Below, in pieces: positions 1 through 7,035 of a stretch of DNA of 64,000 nt; the first letter of the stretch is position 1; every line of letters starts with the position of its first letter. Both the position numbers and the translations under genes were made by a program. Below the pieces are notes generated by a model. The model was not told the DNA's origin. It searched no databases and was given only the letters and a program-made list of their open reading frames with translations. Source of the DNA: UBA4782 sp034430215 (GTDB lineage Bacteria; Chloroflexota; Anaerolineae; Anaerolineales; Anaerolineaceae); assembly GCA_034430215.1 (NCBI GenBank), contig DAOUFE010000034.1, positions 23,600-87,599 on the forward strand, written 5' to 3'.

Positions 1-1
1 A

Positions 2-316
2 GTGGTTACACCTTCCGGTATGCCCACTACGCAACAAGCAATCCGCGGGATCCGTGTACAAGGATTCCTGGGAAGATTAACCACCAAGAACGTGGGTGAT
101 GTAGCAGCCAAAACGATCGATCGTGCTTTGGCCGGGAAAGCGTTGTTTGTTCCCGGATTCGCCAACCAACTTGCCCGCTTCTTTAGTGGATTATTTCCTG
201 AAACCTATATGGCACACGTCATTGGTAAAAGATGGAAAGCCACATACAAAAAGAGGCAAGCAGATAATTCCACACTTATTACTTCTCGATATACAATAAA
301 CAGAGACATGGGATAA
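2..316 (+). CDS. Short-chain dehydrogenase/reductase, C-terminal fragment (5' end outside the window)
   Basis: The reading frame is open to the left edge, so only the last ~104 residues are visible and the true start is missing; the GTG at position 2 is just an in-frame codon. The visible part begins with a TPSGMPTT segment, which fits the PG-x-x-x-T loop that follows the active site in SDR enzymes, and continues into a KALFVPGFANQ stretch typical of DltE-like SDRs. The Rossmann nucleotide-binding half and the YxxxK catalytic pair lie outside the window. The TetR gene follows after 23 bp on the same strand and probably shares its transcript. The substrate cannot be inferred. Confidence 0.6.
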   Translation: MVTPSGMPTTQQAIRGIRVQGFLGRLTTKNVGDVAAKTIDRALAGKALFVPGFANQLARFFSGLFPETYMAHVIGKRWKATYKKRQADNSTLITSRYTINRDMG

Positions 317-339
317 ATTTCTCACACCTGCAGGATACT

Positions 340-927
340 ATGACCCAGACAAAAACTCGTGATTACATCATTATTGCAACCATCACCACCATTGAAAAGT
401 ATGGCATTCAACACGTCACAACCCGTCGTATTGCTGAAGAAGCAGGAGTGAATAATGCTGCATTGCATTATTATTTTGGAACGAAGGAGAATCTGGTTGC
501 CCAGGCTTTGGCACTCTCATTACATCACATGATGGAAGATACGGATGCCATTCTCTCCACTAACGAAGATTATTCCGAACGATTGAAAACCCTCTTTCTT
601 TATTTGAGCGATGGGGTGGTTAAATTTCCTAACCTGATCCGTGCGCATATCATAGGACCGATCATGGAAGGCGACCCCAATGGACCTTTTCTTGATATGT
701 TGAATGCATGGTTAAAGCGCACCACTGCTGAATTTGAGGCAAACCTTTCAGATGAGGTTCATCAACGATTGCGCATGGCATTCCAAAGCGCCATCAGTAC
801 ATTACTGTTTGCTGGGTTGATCCCCGAAAAACAGGGGATAAGTACATCGATCAATCTGCATGATGCTACCAGCCGGGATGAAATGATCAAAATGCTGGTA
901 GATACCATTGTCCGCCAGCTGGGATAG
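340..927 (+). CDS. TetR/AcrR family transcriptional regulator
   Basis: The 195-residue protein has the TetR layout. An N-terminal helix-turn-helix (about residues 8-52) carries the family pattern, with VTTRRIAEEAGV followed by ALHYYFGTKENLV, and a helical ligand-binding domain fills the rest. Length fits the family norm of about 200. It lies 23 bp behind the SDR gene, so it may be a local repressor of that dehydrogenase; this is inference from position only. No ligand can be named because the C-terminal domains of this family diverge widely. No clear Shine-Dalgarno sequence precedes the ATG, in keeping with translation coupled to the upstream gene. Confidence 0.85.
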   Translation: MTQTKTRDYIIIATITTIEKYGIQHVTTRRIAEEAGVNNAALHYYFGTKENLVAQALALSLHHMMEDTDAILSTNEDYSERLKTLFLYLSDGVVKFPNLIRAHIIGPIMEGDPNGPFLDMLNAWLKRTTAEFEANLSDEVHQRLRMAFQSAISTLLFAGLIPEKQGISTSINLHDATSRDEMIKMLVDTIVRQLG

Positions 928-1201
928 TTATTTTCAATTCCTTACAAAACATATTTGCTGAATTTTTATATATTTCCGAGTGTGATGCAACATTTGGATC
1001 ATGCTTGCTCAAACGCAGCAATCGCTTCTTACATAAACGCGATACGAATTCAGGCGAAAATCATTGCGCACAAAAGAATCAAAAATCCATTTTCATGATG
1101 AAATGCTTTTGGCAGAATGCTGCTATTTTCGTAGAGAATAATTAGTTTATGACCTTCATGACTTGAGTATCATAGGTTGAATTTTTAAAACCAAATTTGA
1201 C
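928..1201. other. Intergenic stretch without recognised gene
   Basis: This AT-rich stretch separates the TetR gene from the RRM promoter. I see no convincing ORF with a ribosome-binding site, no RNA gene and no strong hairpin in it. Confidence 0.5.
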
Positions 1202-1233
1202 TTGACAAATTCTTTTACTTTGTGTGTTATAAT
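1202..1233 (+). promoter_or_regulatory. Candidate promoter of the RRM/cold-shock operon
   Basis: A perfect -35 hexamer TTGACA (1202-1207) is followed by TATAAT (1228-1233). The 20-nt gap is longer than the usual 17, so the functional -10 may be the overlapping TGTTAT at 1225-1230. It is placed about 95 nt upstream of the RRM start codon and implies a long leader. Confidence 0.6.
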
Positions 1234-1267
1234 AACTTTCTATCACAAGTGGGCTAGTGTGCGTTCG

Positions 1268-1289
1268 CCGCCAGTCAAGTTGATGGCGG
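1268..1289 (+). promoter_or_regulatory. Leader hairpin upstream of the RRM gene
   Basis: CCGCCA (1268-1273) pairs with TGGCGG (1284-1289) around a 10-nt loop in the predicted 5' untranslated region. Cold-shock mRNAs often carry structured leaders. A thermosensor or stability role is inference. Confidence 0.4.
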
Positions 1290-1326
1290 TGTTATTATTC
1301 ACCAGATCTGCTAAAAAGGAAAATCA

Positions 1327-1695
1327 ATGGAAGTCAAATTATATGTCGGTAATTTATCATTCTCTACTACTGAGGATGAACTTCGTACGCTGTTTACACA
1401 AGCAGGTACGGTAACAGATGTGGCGCTAATCAAAGACCGAGACACTGGAAGGTCTAAAGGATTTGCTTTCGTCACAATGGCCTCACAAGCAGAAGCAGAT
1501 CAGGCGATCAAAACGCTCAATGGCACTAGCTTTGGTGATCGTGAACTAAAGGTCAACCCTGCCCGACCGCGTGAAGAAAGCGGCGGACGTGGCAGTTTTA
1601 GCCCTCGTGGCGGCAGCTATGGTGGCGGTCGTTCACAAGGTGGTTTCGGTGGCGGTCAACGTAATCGCAATAGCGGTGGCGGACCTCGCCGGTAA
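1327..1695 (+). CDS. RRM-type RNA-binding protein with glycine-rich tail
   Basis: The 122-residue protein has one RNA recognition motif at about residues 2-80, with RNP2 LYVGNL near the start and RNP1 KGFAFV around residue 46. The aromatic residues that stack on RNA bases are present. The last ~40 residues are a Gly/Arg/Ser-rich tail (GGGRSQGGFGGGQR and similar). This is the architecture of cyanobacterial Rbp proteins, which bind single-stranded RNA and are often cold-induced. The ATG is preceded by AAAAAGGAAAATCA, a usable ribosome-binding site. The cold-shock gene begins 33 bp downstream and a terminator follows it, so the two form a bicistronic RNA-binding operon. Regulation by temperature is inference from homologues. 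Confidence 0.9.
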   Translation: MEVKLYVGNLSFSTTEDELRTLFTQAGTVTDVALIKDRDTGRSKGFAFVTMASQAEADQAIKTLNGTSFGDRELKVNPARPREESGGRGSFSPRGGSYGGGRSQGGFGGGQRNRNSGGGPRR

Positions 1696-1728
1696 TTGGT
1701 TTATGTAATAAGAATGGAGTAATACAAT

Positions 1729-1938
1729 ATGTCAGAACGTGTTCGTGGTACGGTAAAGTGGTTTAACAACAGCAAGGGCTATGGTTTCTTAGCTCCCGAA
1801 AATGGCAACGATGTCTTCGTCCATTTCAGCGCAATAACGGGCGATGGTTATCGCACTCTGGAAGAGGGTCAGACTGTCGAATTCTCGATTGAGCAAGGTC
1901 CCAAAGGCCAGCAAGCCGCTAATGTAGTCGTACTGTAA
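1729..1938 (+). CDS. Cold-shock domain protein (CspA family)
   Basis: The 69-residue protein is a complete single cold-shock domain. It has the family signature GTVKWFNNSKGYGFL at the N-terminus (RNP1 KGYGFL) and RNP2 DVFVHF in the middle. Such proteins form a five-stranded beta barrel that binds single-stranded RNA or DNA and melts mRNA structure. The length is normal for the family. A GGAG-type ribosome-binding site (AATGGAGTAATACAAT) precedes the ATG. It is the second gene of the operon with the RRM protein and is closed by a strong intrinsic terminator 16 bp after the stop codon. Confidence 0.95.
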   Translation: MSERVRGTVKWFNNSKGYGFLAPENGNDVFVHFSAITGDGYRTLEEGQTVEFSIEQGPKGQQAANVVVL

Positions 1939-1954
1939 ACCCGAGACCAAACCG

Positions 1955-1985
1955 AAACTCCCGCTTTAAGGCGGGAGTTTTTTTA
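1955..1985 (+). terminator. Intrinsic terminator of the RRM/csp operon
   Basis: AAACTCCCGC (1955-1964) pairs perfectly with GCGGGAGTTT (1971-1980) around a 6-nt loop, followed directly by a T run. Confidence 0.95.
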
Positions 1986-2130
1986 TTTAAACACTATCCT
2001 ATTTAATTATAAGAATATTCACCTTTTTATTTCCCCCTTTTTTAAAAAAGATGAAAACAGAGAGGAAAAGCGAATCAATAGTTTATATCCTATCTGATAT
2101 AGCTTTTCCTGATGGTAAAATGGAAACACC

Positions 2131-3594
2131 ATGGCATACATTATTGATATCGGCCTGGAAGTACACGCAGAGTTGACCACCCGTTCGAAGATGTTCTGTT
2201 CCTGTCCGGTGGTTGAGCCAAACCAGGTGCAACCCAACAGTGCGGTTTGCCCGGTTTGTCTTGGATTACCAGGCACATTGCCGGTGGTCAACAAGCAAGC
2301 TGTGGAATTTGGTTTGCGAGCTGCACTGGCATTGAAATGCACCATTGCTTCCACATCAATTTTTGCGCGAAAAAATTACTTTTACCCGGATCTTCCCAAA
2401 GGATACCAGATCTCTCAATATGAATATCCACTGGCAGAACACGGCATCCTGCCCATTCGTACCAGCCAGGGAAATAAGTCCATCCGTATTCACCGGGTAC
2501 ATCTGGAAGAAGATACCGGCAAGTTGACCCATGTGGACACCAAAAACGAAAACTATACCCTGGTGGATCTTAACCGTGCAGGCGTCCCCCTGTTGGAAAT
2601 CGTCTCTGAACCTGACATGCATTCTGCAGAAGATGCACGAGCGTATGCAGAAGGACTGCGGAAATTACTGCGTCACCTGGGGATCAATTCTGGGGATATG
2701 GAAAAAGGAGCCATCCGATTCGAGGCAAATGTCTCCATCAGACCTGAAAACAGCAGTACATTAGGCACACGGGTAGAAATCAAGAATCTAAACAGTTTTC
2801 GCGCCATGGAGCACGCCATCGCCTATCAGGTGGAACAACAGATCAAGACACTGGAAGCAGGCGAACTGGTTGTACAGGAGACTCTGGGTTGGAATCCCGA
2901 TAATGAGATCACCTTTTCTCAGCGAAGCAAAGAAGAAGCCCATGATTACCGGTATTTTCCTGAGCCTGATCTGCCTCCCCTGGTAGTGGATCAAGAATGG
3001 ATAAATCGGATAGCCCGTGACATGCCCGAACTGCCATTTGCGCGATACACCCGATTCATGGAACAGTATGGGCTGAGTGACGCTGAAGCGGCATTGTTGA
3101 CAGAAGATAATGCCACCGCCCGGTATTTTGAAACCTGTATAAATACTGCTAGTGAAGTTCCGGCTCATCTGATCTTCACTTGGATGACAGGTGAAATCTT
3201 TGCATACCTCAACCAAAGCGGAAGCTCGATCGATACGATCAAAGTGCAACCACAAGAATTTATGGAATTACTGCACTATGTTCACTCGAAAAAGATCACT
3301 CCCAATACTGCCAAATCAGTATTGTTGGAGATGCTGCTAACCGGTAATACCGCCAGTGCTCTCATCGAGAAAAAAGGCTTGCAGCAAGTTTCTGATGTCG
3401 AGGAGATAGCAGATTTGATCAGCGAAGTATTGAATAGTCACCAGGAAGAAATGAAATCATACCTGACGGGTAAAGAAACACTTAGCAATTGGTTCTTTGG
3501 TCAAGTGATGAGAAAAGCATCTGGGAAAGCAAATCCTCAAGTAGTACGATCTGAGTTAGAAAAGCAATTGCAAGAAAGAAAATCAAAAAAATAA
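2131..3594 (+). CDS. gatB: Aspartyl/glutamyl-tRNA amidotransferase subunit B
   Basis: The 487-residue protein aligns with GatB along its whole length. GatB is the subunit of the GatCAB complex that binds and phosphorylates mischarged Glu-tRNA(Gln) or Asp-tRNA(Asn) before amidation. The N-terminus shows IGLEVHAEL-type sequence (DIGLEVHAEL), then the paired zinc-binding cysteines (CSC and CPVC). The central GatB/E catalytic region includes FEANVS and HDYRYFPEPDLPP, and the C-terminal helical YqeY-like tail ends in a Lys-rich stretch. Usual length is 475-480. The ATG at 2131 is chosen because it sits just before the conserved N-terminus, although no strong ribosome-binding site is visible. gatA and gatC are not in the window. 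The peptidase gene follows after 19 bp. Confidence 0.97.
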   Translation: MAYIIDIGLEVHAELTTRSKMFCSCPVVEPNQVQPNSAVCPVCLGLPGTLPVVNKQAVEFGLRAALALKCTIASTSIFARKNYFYPDLPKGYQISQYEYPLAEHGILPIRTSQGNKSIRIHRVHLEEDTGKLTHVDTKNENYTLVDLNRAGVPLLEIVSEPDMHSAEDARAYAEGLRKLLRHLGINSGDMEKGAIRFEANVSIRPENSSTLGTRVEIKNLNSFRAMEHAIAYQVEQQIKTLEAGELVVQETLGWNPDNEITFSQRSKEEAHDYRYFPEPDLPPLVVDQEWINRIARDMPELPFARYTRFMEQYGLSDAEAALLTEDNATARYFETCINTASEVPAHLIFTWMTGEIFAYLNQSGSSIDTIKVQPQEFMELLHYVHSKKITPNTAKSVLLEMLLTGNTASALIEKKGLQQVSDVEEIADLISEVLNSHQEEMKSYLTGKETLSNWFFGQVMRKASGKANPQVVRSELEKQLQERKSKK

Positions 3595-3613
3595 AAAATT
3601 CGGGAGGGAAGTC

Positions 3614-5320
3614 TTGAAAAGTCGATTACCCATTACTACAGAAGAATTGATGCAGGCAGAATGGAAGGATTTTGAACCAGCAGCTACTGAATTGGCAGAT
3701 CATGCATTGAATAGTAATAATCTATACGATTGGTTAGCTGACTGGAGTAATTTTGCCAGCAAAGGTTTCGAGCTTTATAACCGTCTGTATATCGCAAGAA
3801 CACTCAACACCGACGATAAACAGGTTGAAGAGCGTTTCAACACTTTTATGGATGATTTCTATCCCAAATTGCTGGCATCGGAGCAAAAATTAAAAGAGAA
3901 ACTGATCGCCAGCAACCTGGAACCAGAAGGGTTTGCCATTCCCTTGCGTAATATGCGTTCTGATGCTTCCCTCTTTCGCGAAAGCAATCTGCTGTTGTTC
4001 AGCGAAGTGATGAAGCTCAGCAGCGAATATGATCGGATCATTGGCTCCCAAACTGTTCAATGGGATGGAGAAGAAGTCACGGTGACACAGCTTCGACCTG
4101 TTTTTCAAGAAACTGATCGCAAGCGCCGTGAAGATGCCTGGCGGTTATCGATGGATCGCTGGTACGCTGATCGAGATGCGATCACAGCGGTGTGGCAAAA
4201 ACTCCTTCCTTTACGGTTAAAAATTGCCGCCAACGCAGACAAACCTGATTTCCGTACCTATCGCTGGCAATTCCTGCAACGCTTTGATTACACACCCCAG
4301 GATTGCTACTCATTTCATGATGCGATCGAAGAGGTTGTAGTACCTGCCGCCTACCATATCTATGAAAAACGCAGACAACAATTGGGGTTGGATGTTTTGC
4401 GTCCCTGGGATTTGGACGTAGACACGACCGGTTTACCCGCACTAAAACCTTTTAGAAATATTGATGAGCTTACCAAAAAAACAGCTATCATTTTTAATAA
4501 AGTTGATCCAGAACTTGGGCAATATTTCTCCACCCTGATGCAAGAAGGTCTGCTTGATCTGGGAAACCGCAAACATAAAGGACCAGGTGCATATTGCATA
4601 GACCTGCCCTCTATCCGTAAACCATTTGTTTTTGCGAATGCTGTAGGAATTCATGATGATGTCGCCACTCTGCTTCATGAGAGCGGTCATGCTTTCCATT
4701 TTCTTGAATCATGCAGGCTGCCATTCTATCACCAACTTAATCCACCGATGGAATTCGCCGAAGTGGCATCCATGTCGATGGAACTGCTCGCTGCGCCTTA
4801 TCTGACAGATGATCATGCTGGTTTTTATGATCCATCTGAAGCTGCAAGGGCTCGAATCCAGCATATTGAATCTAACATTCTTTTCTGGCCATATATGTCG
4901 ATCGTCGACCTCTTCCAACATTGGGTATATGAAAATCCTCAGGATGCCATGGATGGAGATGCCTGTGATGAGGTGTTTGGCAAATTATGGGATCGTTTTA
5001 TGCCTGGTGTGGATTGGACTGGGTTGGAAAAATATAAGGTTACTGGCTGGCATCGTAAAGCTCATATTCATGCTGAACCTTTTTACTATATCGAGTATGG
5101 GCTGGCGCAGTTGGGAGCAACTTTGATCTATGGTAACGCTCGAAAAGACCAACAGGCAGCGGTTGCCAGCTATCGCAAAGCACTGGCTTTAGGTGGTACT
5201 GTGCCACTACCGGAATTATATAAAACAGCCGGTGCACGCCTGGCGTTTGATTCAAAGACTCTGAAAGAAGCTATCAAAATATTGGAAGATGTGCTGGTAG
5301 AATTGCAGGCCCAGATCTAA
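3614..5320 (+). CDS. M3 family oligopeptidase (zinc metallopeptidase)
   Basis: The 568-residue protein belongs to peptidase family M3 (thimet/oligoendopeptidase group), cytosolic enzymes that cut short peptides. The zinc motif HESGH sits in ATLLHESGHAFHF near residue 355, with the downstream EVASMSMELLA region supplying the third ligand (Glu). No signal peptide is seen. The start is TTG at 3614, supported by a strong GGGAGGG ribosome-binding site seven bases upstream; no in-frame ATG lies near it. It is 19 bp behind gatB and ends at a clear terminator, so the two may be cotranscribed. A second, distinct M3 enzyme (pepF type) is encoded at 21.1-22.8 kb. Confidence 0.92.
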   Translation: MKSRLPITTEELMQAEWKDFEPAATELADHALNSNNLYDWLADWSNFASKGFELYNRLYIARTLNTDDKQVEERFNTFMDDFYPKLLASEQKLKEKLIASNLEPEGFAIPLRNMRSDASLFRESNLLLFSEVMKLSSEYDRIIGSQTVQWDGEEVTVTQLRPVFQETDRKRREDAWRLSMDRWYADRDAITAVWQKLLPLRLKIAANADKPDFRTYRWQFLQRFDYTPQDCYSFHDAIEEVVVPAAYHIYEKRRQQLGLDVLRPWDLDVDTTGLPALKPFRNIDELTKKTAIIFNKVDPELGQYFSTLMQEGLLDLGNRKHKGPGAYCIDLPSIRKPFVFANAVGIHDDVATLLHESGHAFHFLESCRLPFYHQLNPPMEFAEVASMSMELLAAPYLTDDHAGFYDPSEAARARIQHIESNILFWPYMSIVDLFQHWVYENPQDAMDGDACDEVFGKLWDRFMPGVDWTGLEKYKVTGWHRKAHIHAEPFYYIEYGLAQLGATLIYGNARKDQQAAVASYRKALALGGTVPLPELYKTAGARLAFDSKTLKEAIKILEDVLVELQAQI

Positions 5321-5356
5321 AGAAAGTTTACCGGTTTACAAAGTAGCGCGCTAAAC

Positions 5357-5391
5357 CCACCCTGTATTTCACCATGCAGGGTGGTTTTTTT
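5357..5391 (+). terminator. Intrinsic terminator after the M3 peptidase gene
   Basis: CCACCCTG (5357-5364) pairs with CAGGGTGG (5377-5384) and is followed by seven T residues. Confidence 0.92.
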
Positions 5392-5423
5392 GAGCAGAAA
5401 AGTCTCCCAAAGAACTCGTTGGG

Positions 5424-5525
5424 TCACTGATCGCTCTTATCGGGATCCTTGAGAATAGCAGCCACGCTGCACATCCCAAACAGGACACCGATCAATCCAA
5501 TCGTGAAATAGATTATCCCAGACAT
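5424..5525 (-). CDS. Possible small single-span membrane protein (33 aa)
   Basis: A short minus-strand frame begins MSGIIYFTIGLIGVLF, continues with a Cys-Ser-Val-Ala-Ala segment, and ends in a charged tail (LKDPDKSDQ). The first ~25 residues would make one membrane helix. The ATG has a GGAG ribosome-binding site eight bases upstream (ACGGAGTGCGCAATG). The frame fills an otherwise gene-free 400-bp gap between the terminator of the M3 peptidase and the ndh promoter. I do not recognise a family. Short membrane proteins with this layout are common, but a chance ORF cannot be excluded. Confidence 0.45.
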   Translation of the reverse strand: MSGIIYFTIGLIGVLFGMCSVAAILKDPDKSDQ

Positions 5526-5577
5526 TGCGCACTCCGTTGTATTAATCACTACTCTATATACGCTTAAACCATCTGAT

Positions 5578-5684
5578 TTGTTTCATTTTAGAGCAATGAT
5601 ATAATTAGGACAATAAATATCTTATTAATAACGGGTAAATTTCATTTTGTTGTTTTGTTAATTATGAATCAAGTAACCCGTTAT
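5578..5684 (+). promoter_or_regulatory. ndh promoter and leader with 9-bp inverted repeat
   Basis: A candidate promoter TTGTTT (5578-5583), 16-nt spacer, TATAAT (5600-5605) lies about 105 nt before ndh. The leader holds ATAACGGGT (5628-5636) and its exact complement ACCCGTTAT (5676-5684), separated by 39 nt. These could form a stem in the mRNA or be paired operator half-sites. Confidence 0.45.
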
Positions 5685-5717
5685 CAGGATGATAGTTACT
5701 CACAAAAGTGAATTCAT

Positions 5718-6971
5718 ATGAAAAACGAAACCTCTCTTCCCCATGTTGTCATTGTTGGCGCCGGTTTTGGTGGTTTAAATGCTGCAAGAGCATTCAAAGA
5801 TAAACCTGTGCGTGTCACGATCATTGACCGGCAAAACTTTCATCTTTTTCAACCATTGCTATATCAAGTTGCCACGGCAGGATTATCTCCACAGGATATT
5901 ACTTACCCGGTGCGCGGCATTTTACGGAAACAGAAAAATGTTGAGTTCAGGCTGACAGAAGCAAAGGGAATCGATACTCACACGAAAATGTTGCTCTCCA
6001 CCTGCTGTGACGTTCCTTATGATTATCTGATCCTGGCGGTAGGTGGAGTTACCAATACTTTTGGCATGCAAGACGTAGCTGAATATGGTCTGGGGCTTAA
6101 ATCCATTCATGACGCCAATTCCATACGCAATCATTTATTGCGCTGCTTTGAACTGGCAAGCCAATCGCAGGATATCGAGGAACAAAGATCGCTGCTTACT
6201 TTTGTGGTGGTGGGTGGCGGCCCGTCAGGGGTGGAATGCTCAGGTGCCATTTCCGAGCTTATCCGGCTTGTATTATCCAAAGATTACCCTCGCCTTGATA
6301 CAGGGTTAGCCCGGGTGATCCTTCTCGAAGCAACCCAGCGCTTGCTGCCTGGGATGCCGGAAGACCTTGGGCAAGCAACGATGGAAGCGCTGCAGAAAAA
6401 GAAAGTGGAAGTGCGTTTTGGAGCGCAGGTAACCGGTTTTGACACCATTCTGGTTACCCTCAAGGATGGTTCCGTCATTCCTGCACAGACTTTGATCTGG
6501 GCAGCAGGGGTAAAAGCTGCAGAACTAGTGGAAAAACTGGATGCAGAACGCGGCAGCCAGGGAAGAGTGAAAGTTGCGCCTACTTTACAGGTACCAGGGC
6601 ATCCTGATATCTTTGTGATCGGTGACGCCGCTTATCTGGAAGAGAATGGGCACGGGTTGCCTATGGTGGCACCTGTAGCCATCCAGCAAGCACAACATGC
6701 TGCGATGAACATTCTGAATTCCATTAACCACCAGCCTTTGCAGCCTTTTAAATATCACGATAAAGGGTCACTGGCAACTATCGGGCGTAACCAGGCAGTG
6801 GCTTATATTGGCGGATTGAAATTTAAAGGGTTGTTTGCCTGGCTGGTCTGGCTGGTAGTTCATATTATGCAGTTGATCGGGTTCCGCAACCGGCTGGTGG
6901 TGCTGGTGAACTGGGCATGGGATTACTTCTTCTTTGACCGGGCGCTGAGGTTGATCACACCAGAGAGGTAA
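5718..6971 (+). CDS. ndh: Type II NADH dehydrogenase (NDH-2)
   Basis: The 417-residue flavoprotein moves electrons from NADH to the quinone pool without pumping protons. Two dinucleotide-binding folds are visible: the FAD site VVIVGAGFGGLNAA near residue 10 and the NADH site FVVVGGGPSGVE near residue 160. The second FAD motif DIFVIGDAAY is near residue 295. The quinone-site region APVAIQQAQHAA follows. The C-terminus has hydrophobic and amphipathic helices (FAWLVWLVVHIMQLIGF) that anchor the enzyme to the inner face of the membrane. Length matches bacterial NDH-2. It appears monocistronic, with its own promoter upstream and a hairpin downstream. Confidence 0.93.
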   Translation: MKNETSLPHVVIVGAGFGGLNAARAFKDKPVRVTIIDRQNFHLFQPLLYQVATAGLSPQDITYPVRGILRKQKNVEFRLTEAKGIDTHTKMLLSTCCDVPYDYLILAVGGVTNTFGMQDVAEYGLGLKSIHDANSIRNHLLRCFELASQSQDIEEQRSLLTFVVVGGGPSGVECSGAISELIRLVLSKDYPRLDTGLARVILLEATQRLLPGMPEDLGQATMEALQKKKVEVRFGAQVTGFDTILVTLKDGSVIPAQTLIWAAGVKAAELVEKLDAERGSQGRVKVAPTLQVPGHPDIFVIGDAAYLEENGHGLPMVAPVAIQQAQHAAMNILNSINHQPLQPFKYHDKGSLATIGRNQAVAYIGGLKFKGLFAWLVWLVVHIMQLIGFRNRLVVLVNWAWDYFFFDRALRLITPER

Positions 6972-6982
6972 ATAAGATTACG

Positions 6983-7015
6983 AACAAGCGCTGATTAGAG
7001 ATTTCGGCGCTTGTT
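6983..7015 (+). terminator. Hairpin after ndh (weak terminator)
   Basis: AACAAGCGC (6983-6991) pairs with GCGCTTGTT (7007-7015). Only a short T run follows, so termination may be partial. The gene on the other side is convergent. Confidence 0.5.
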
Positions 7016-7035
7016 TCATGAATAAGAATTCTCAA

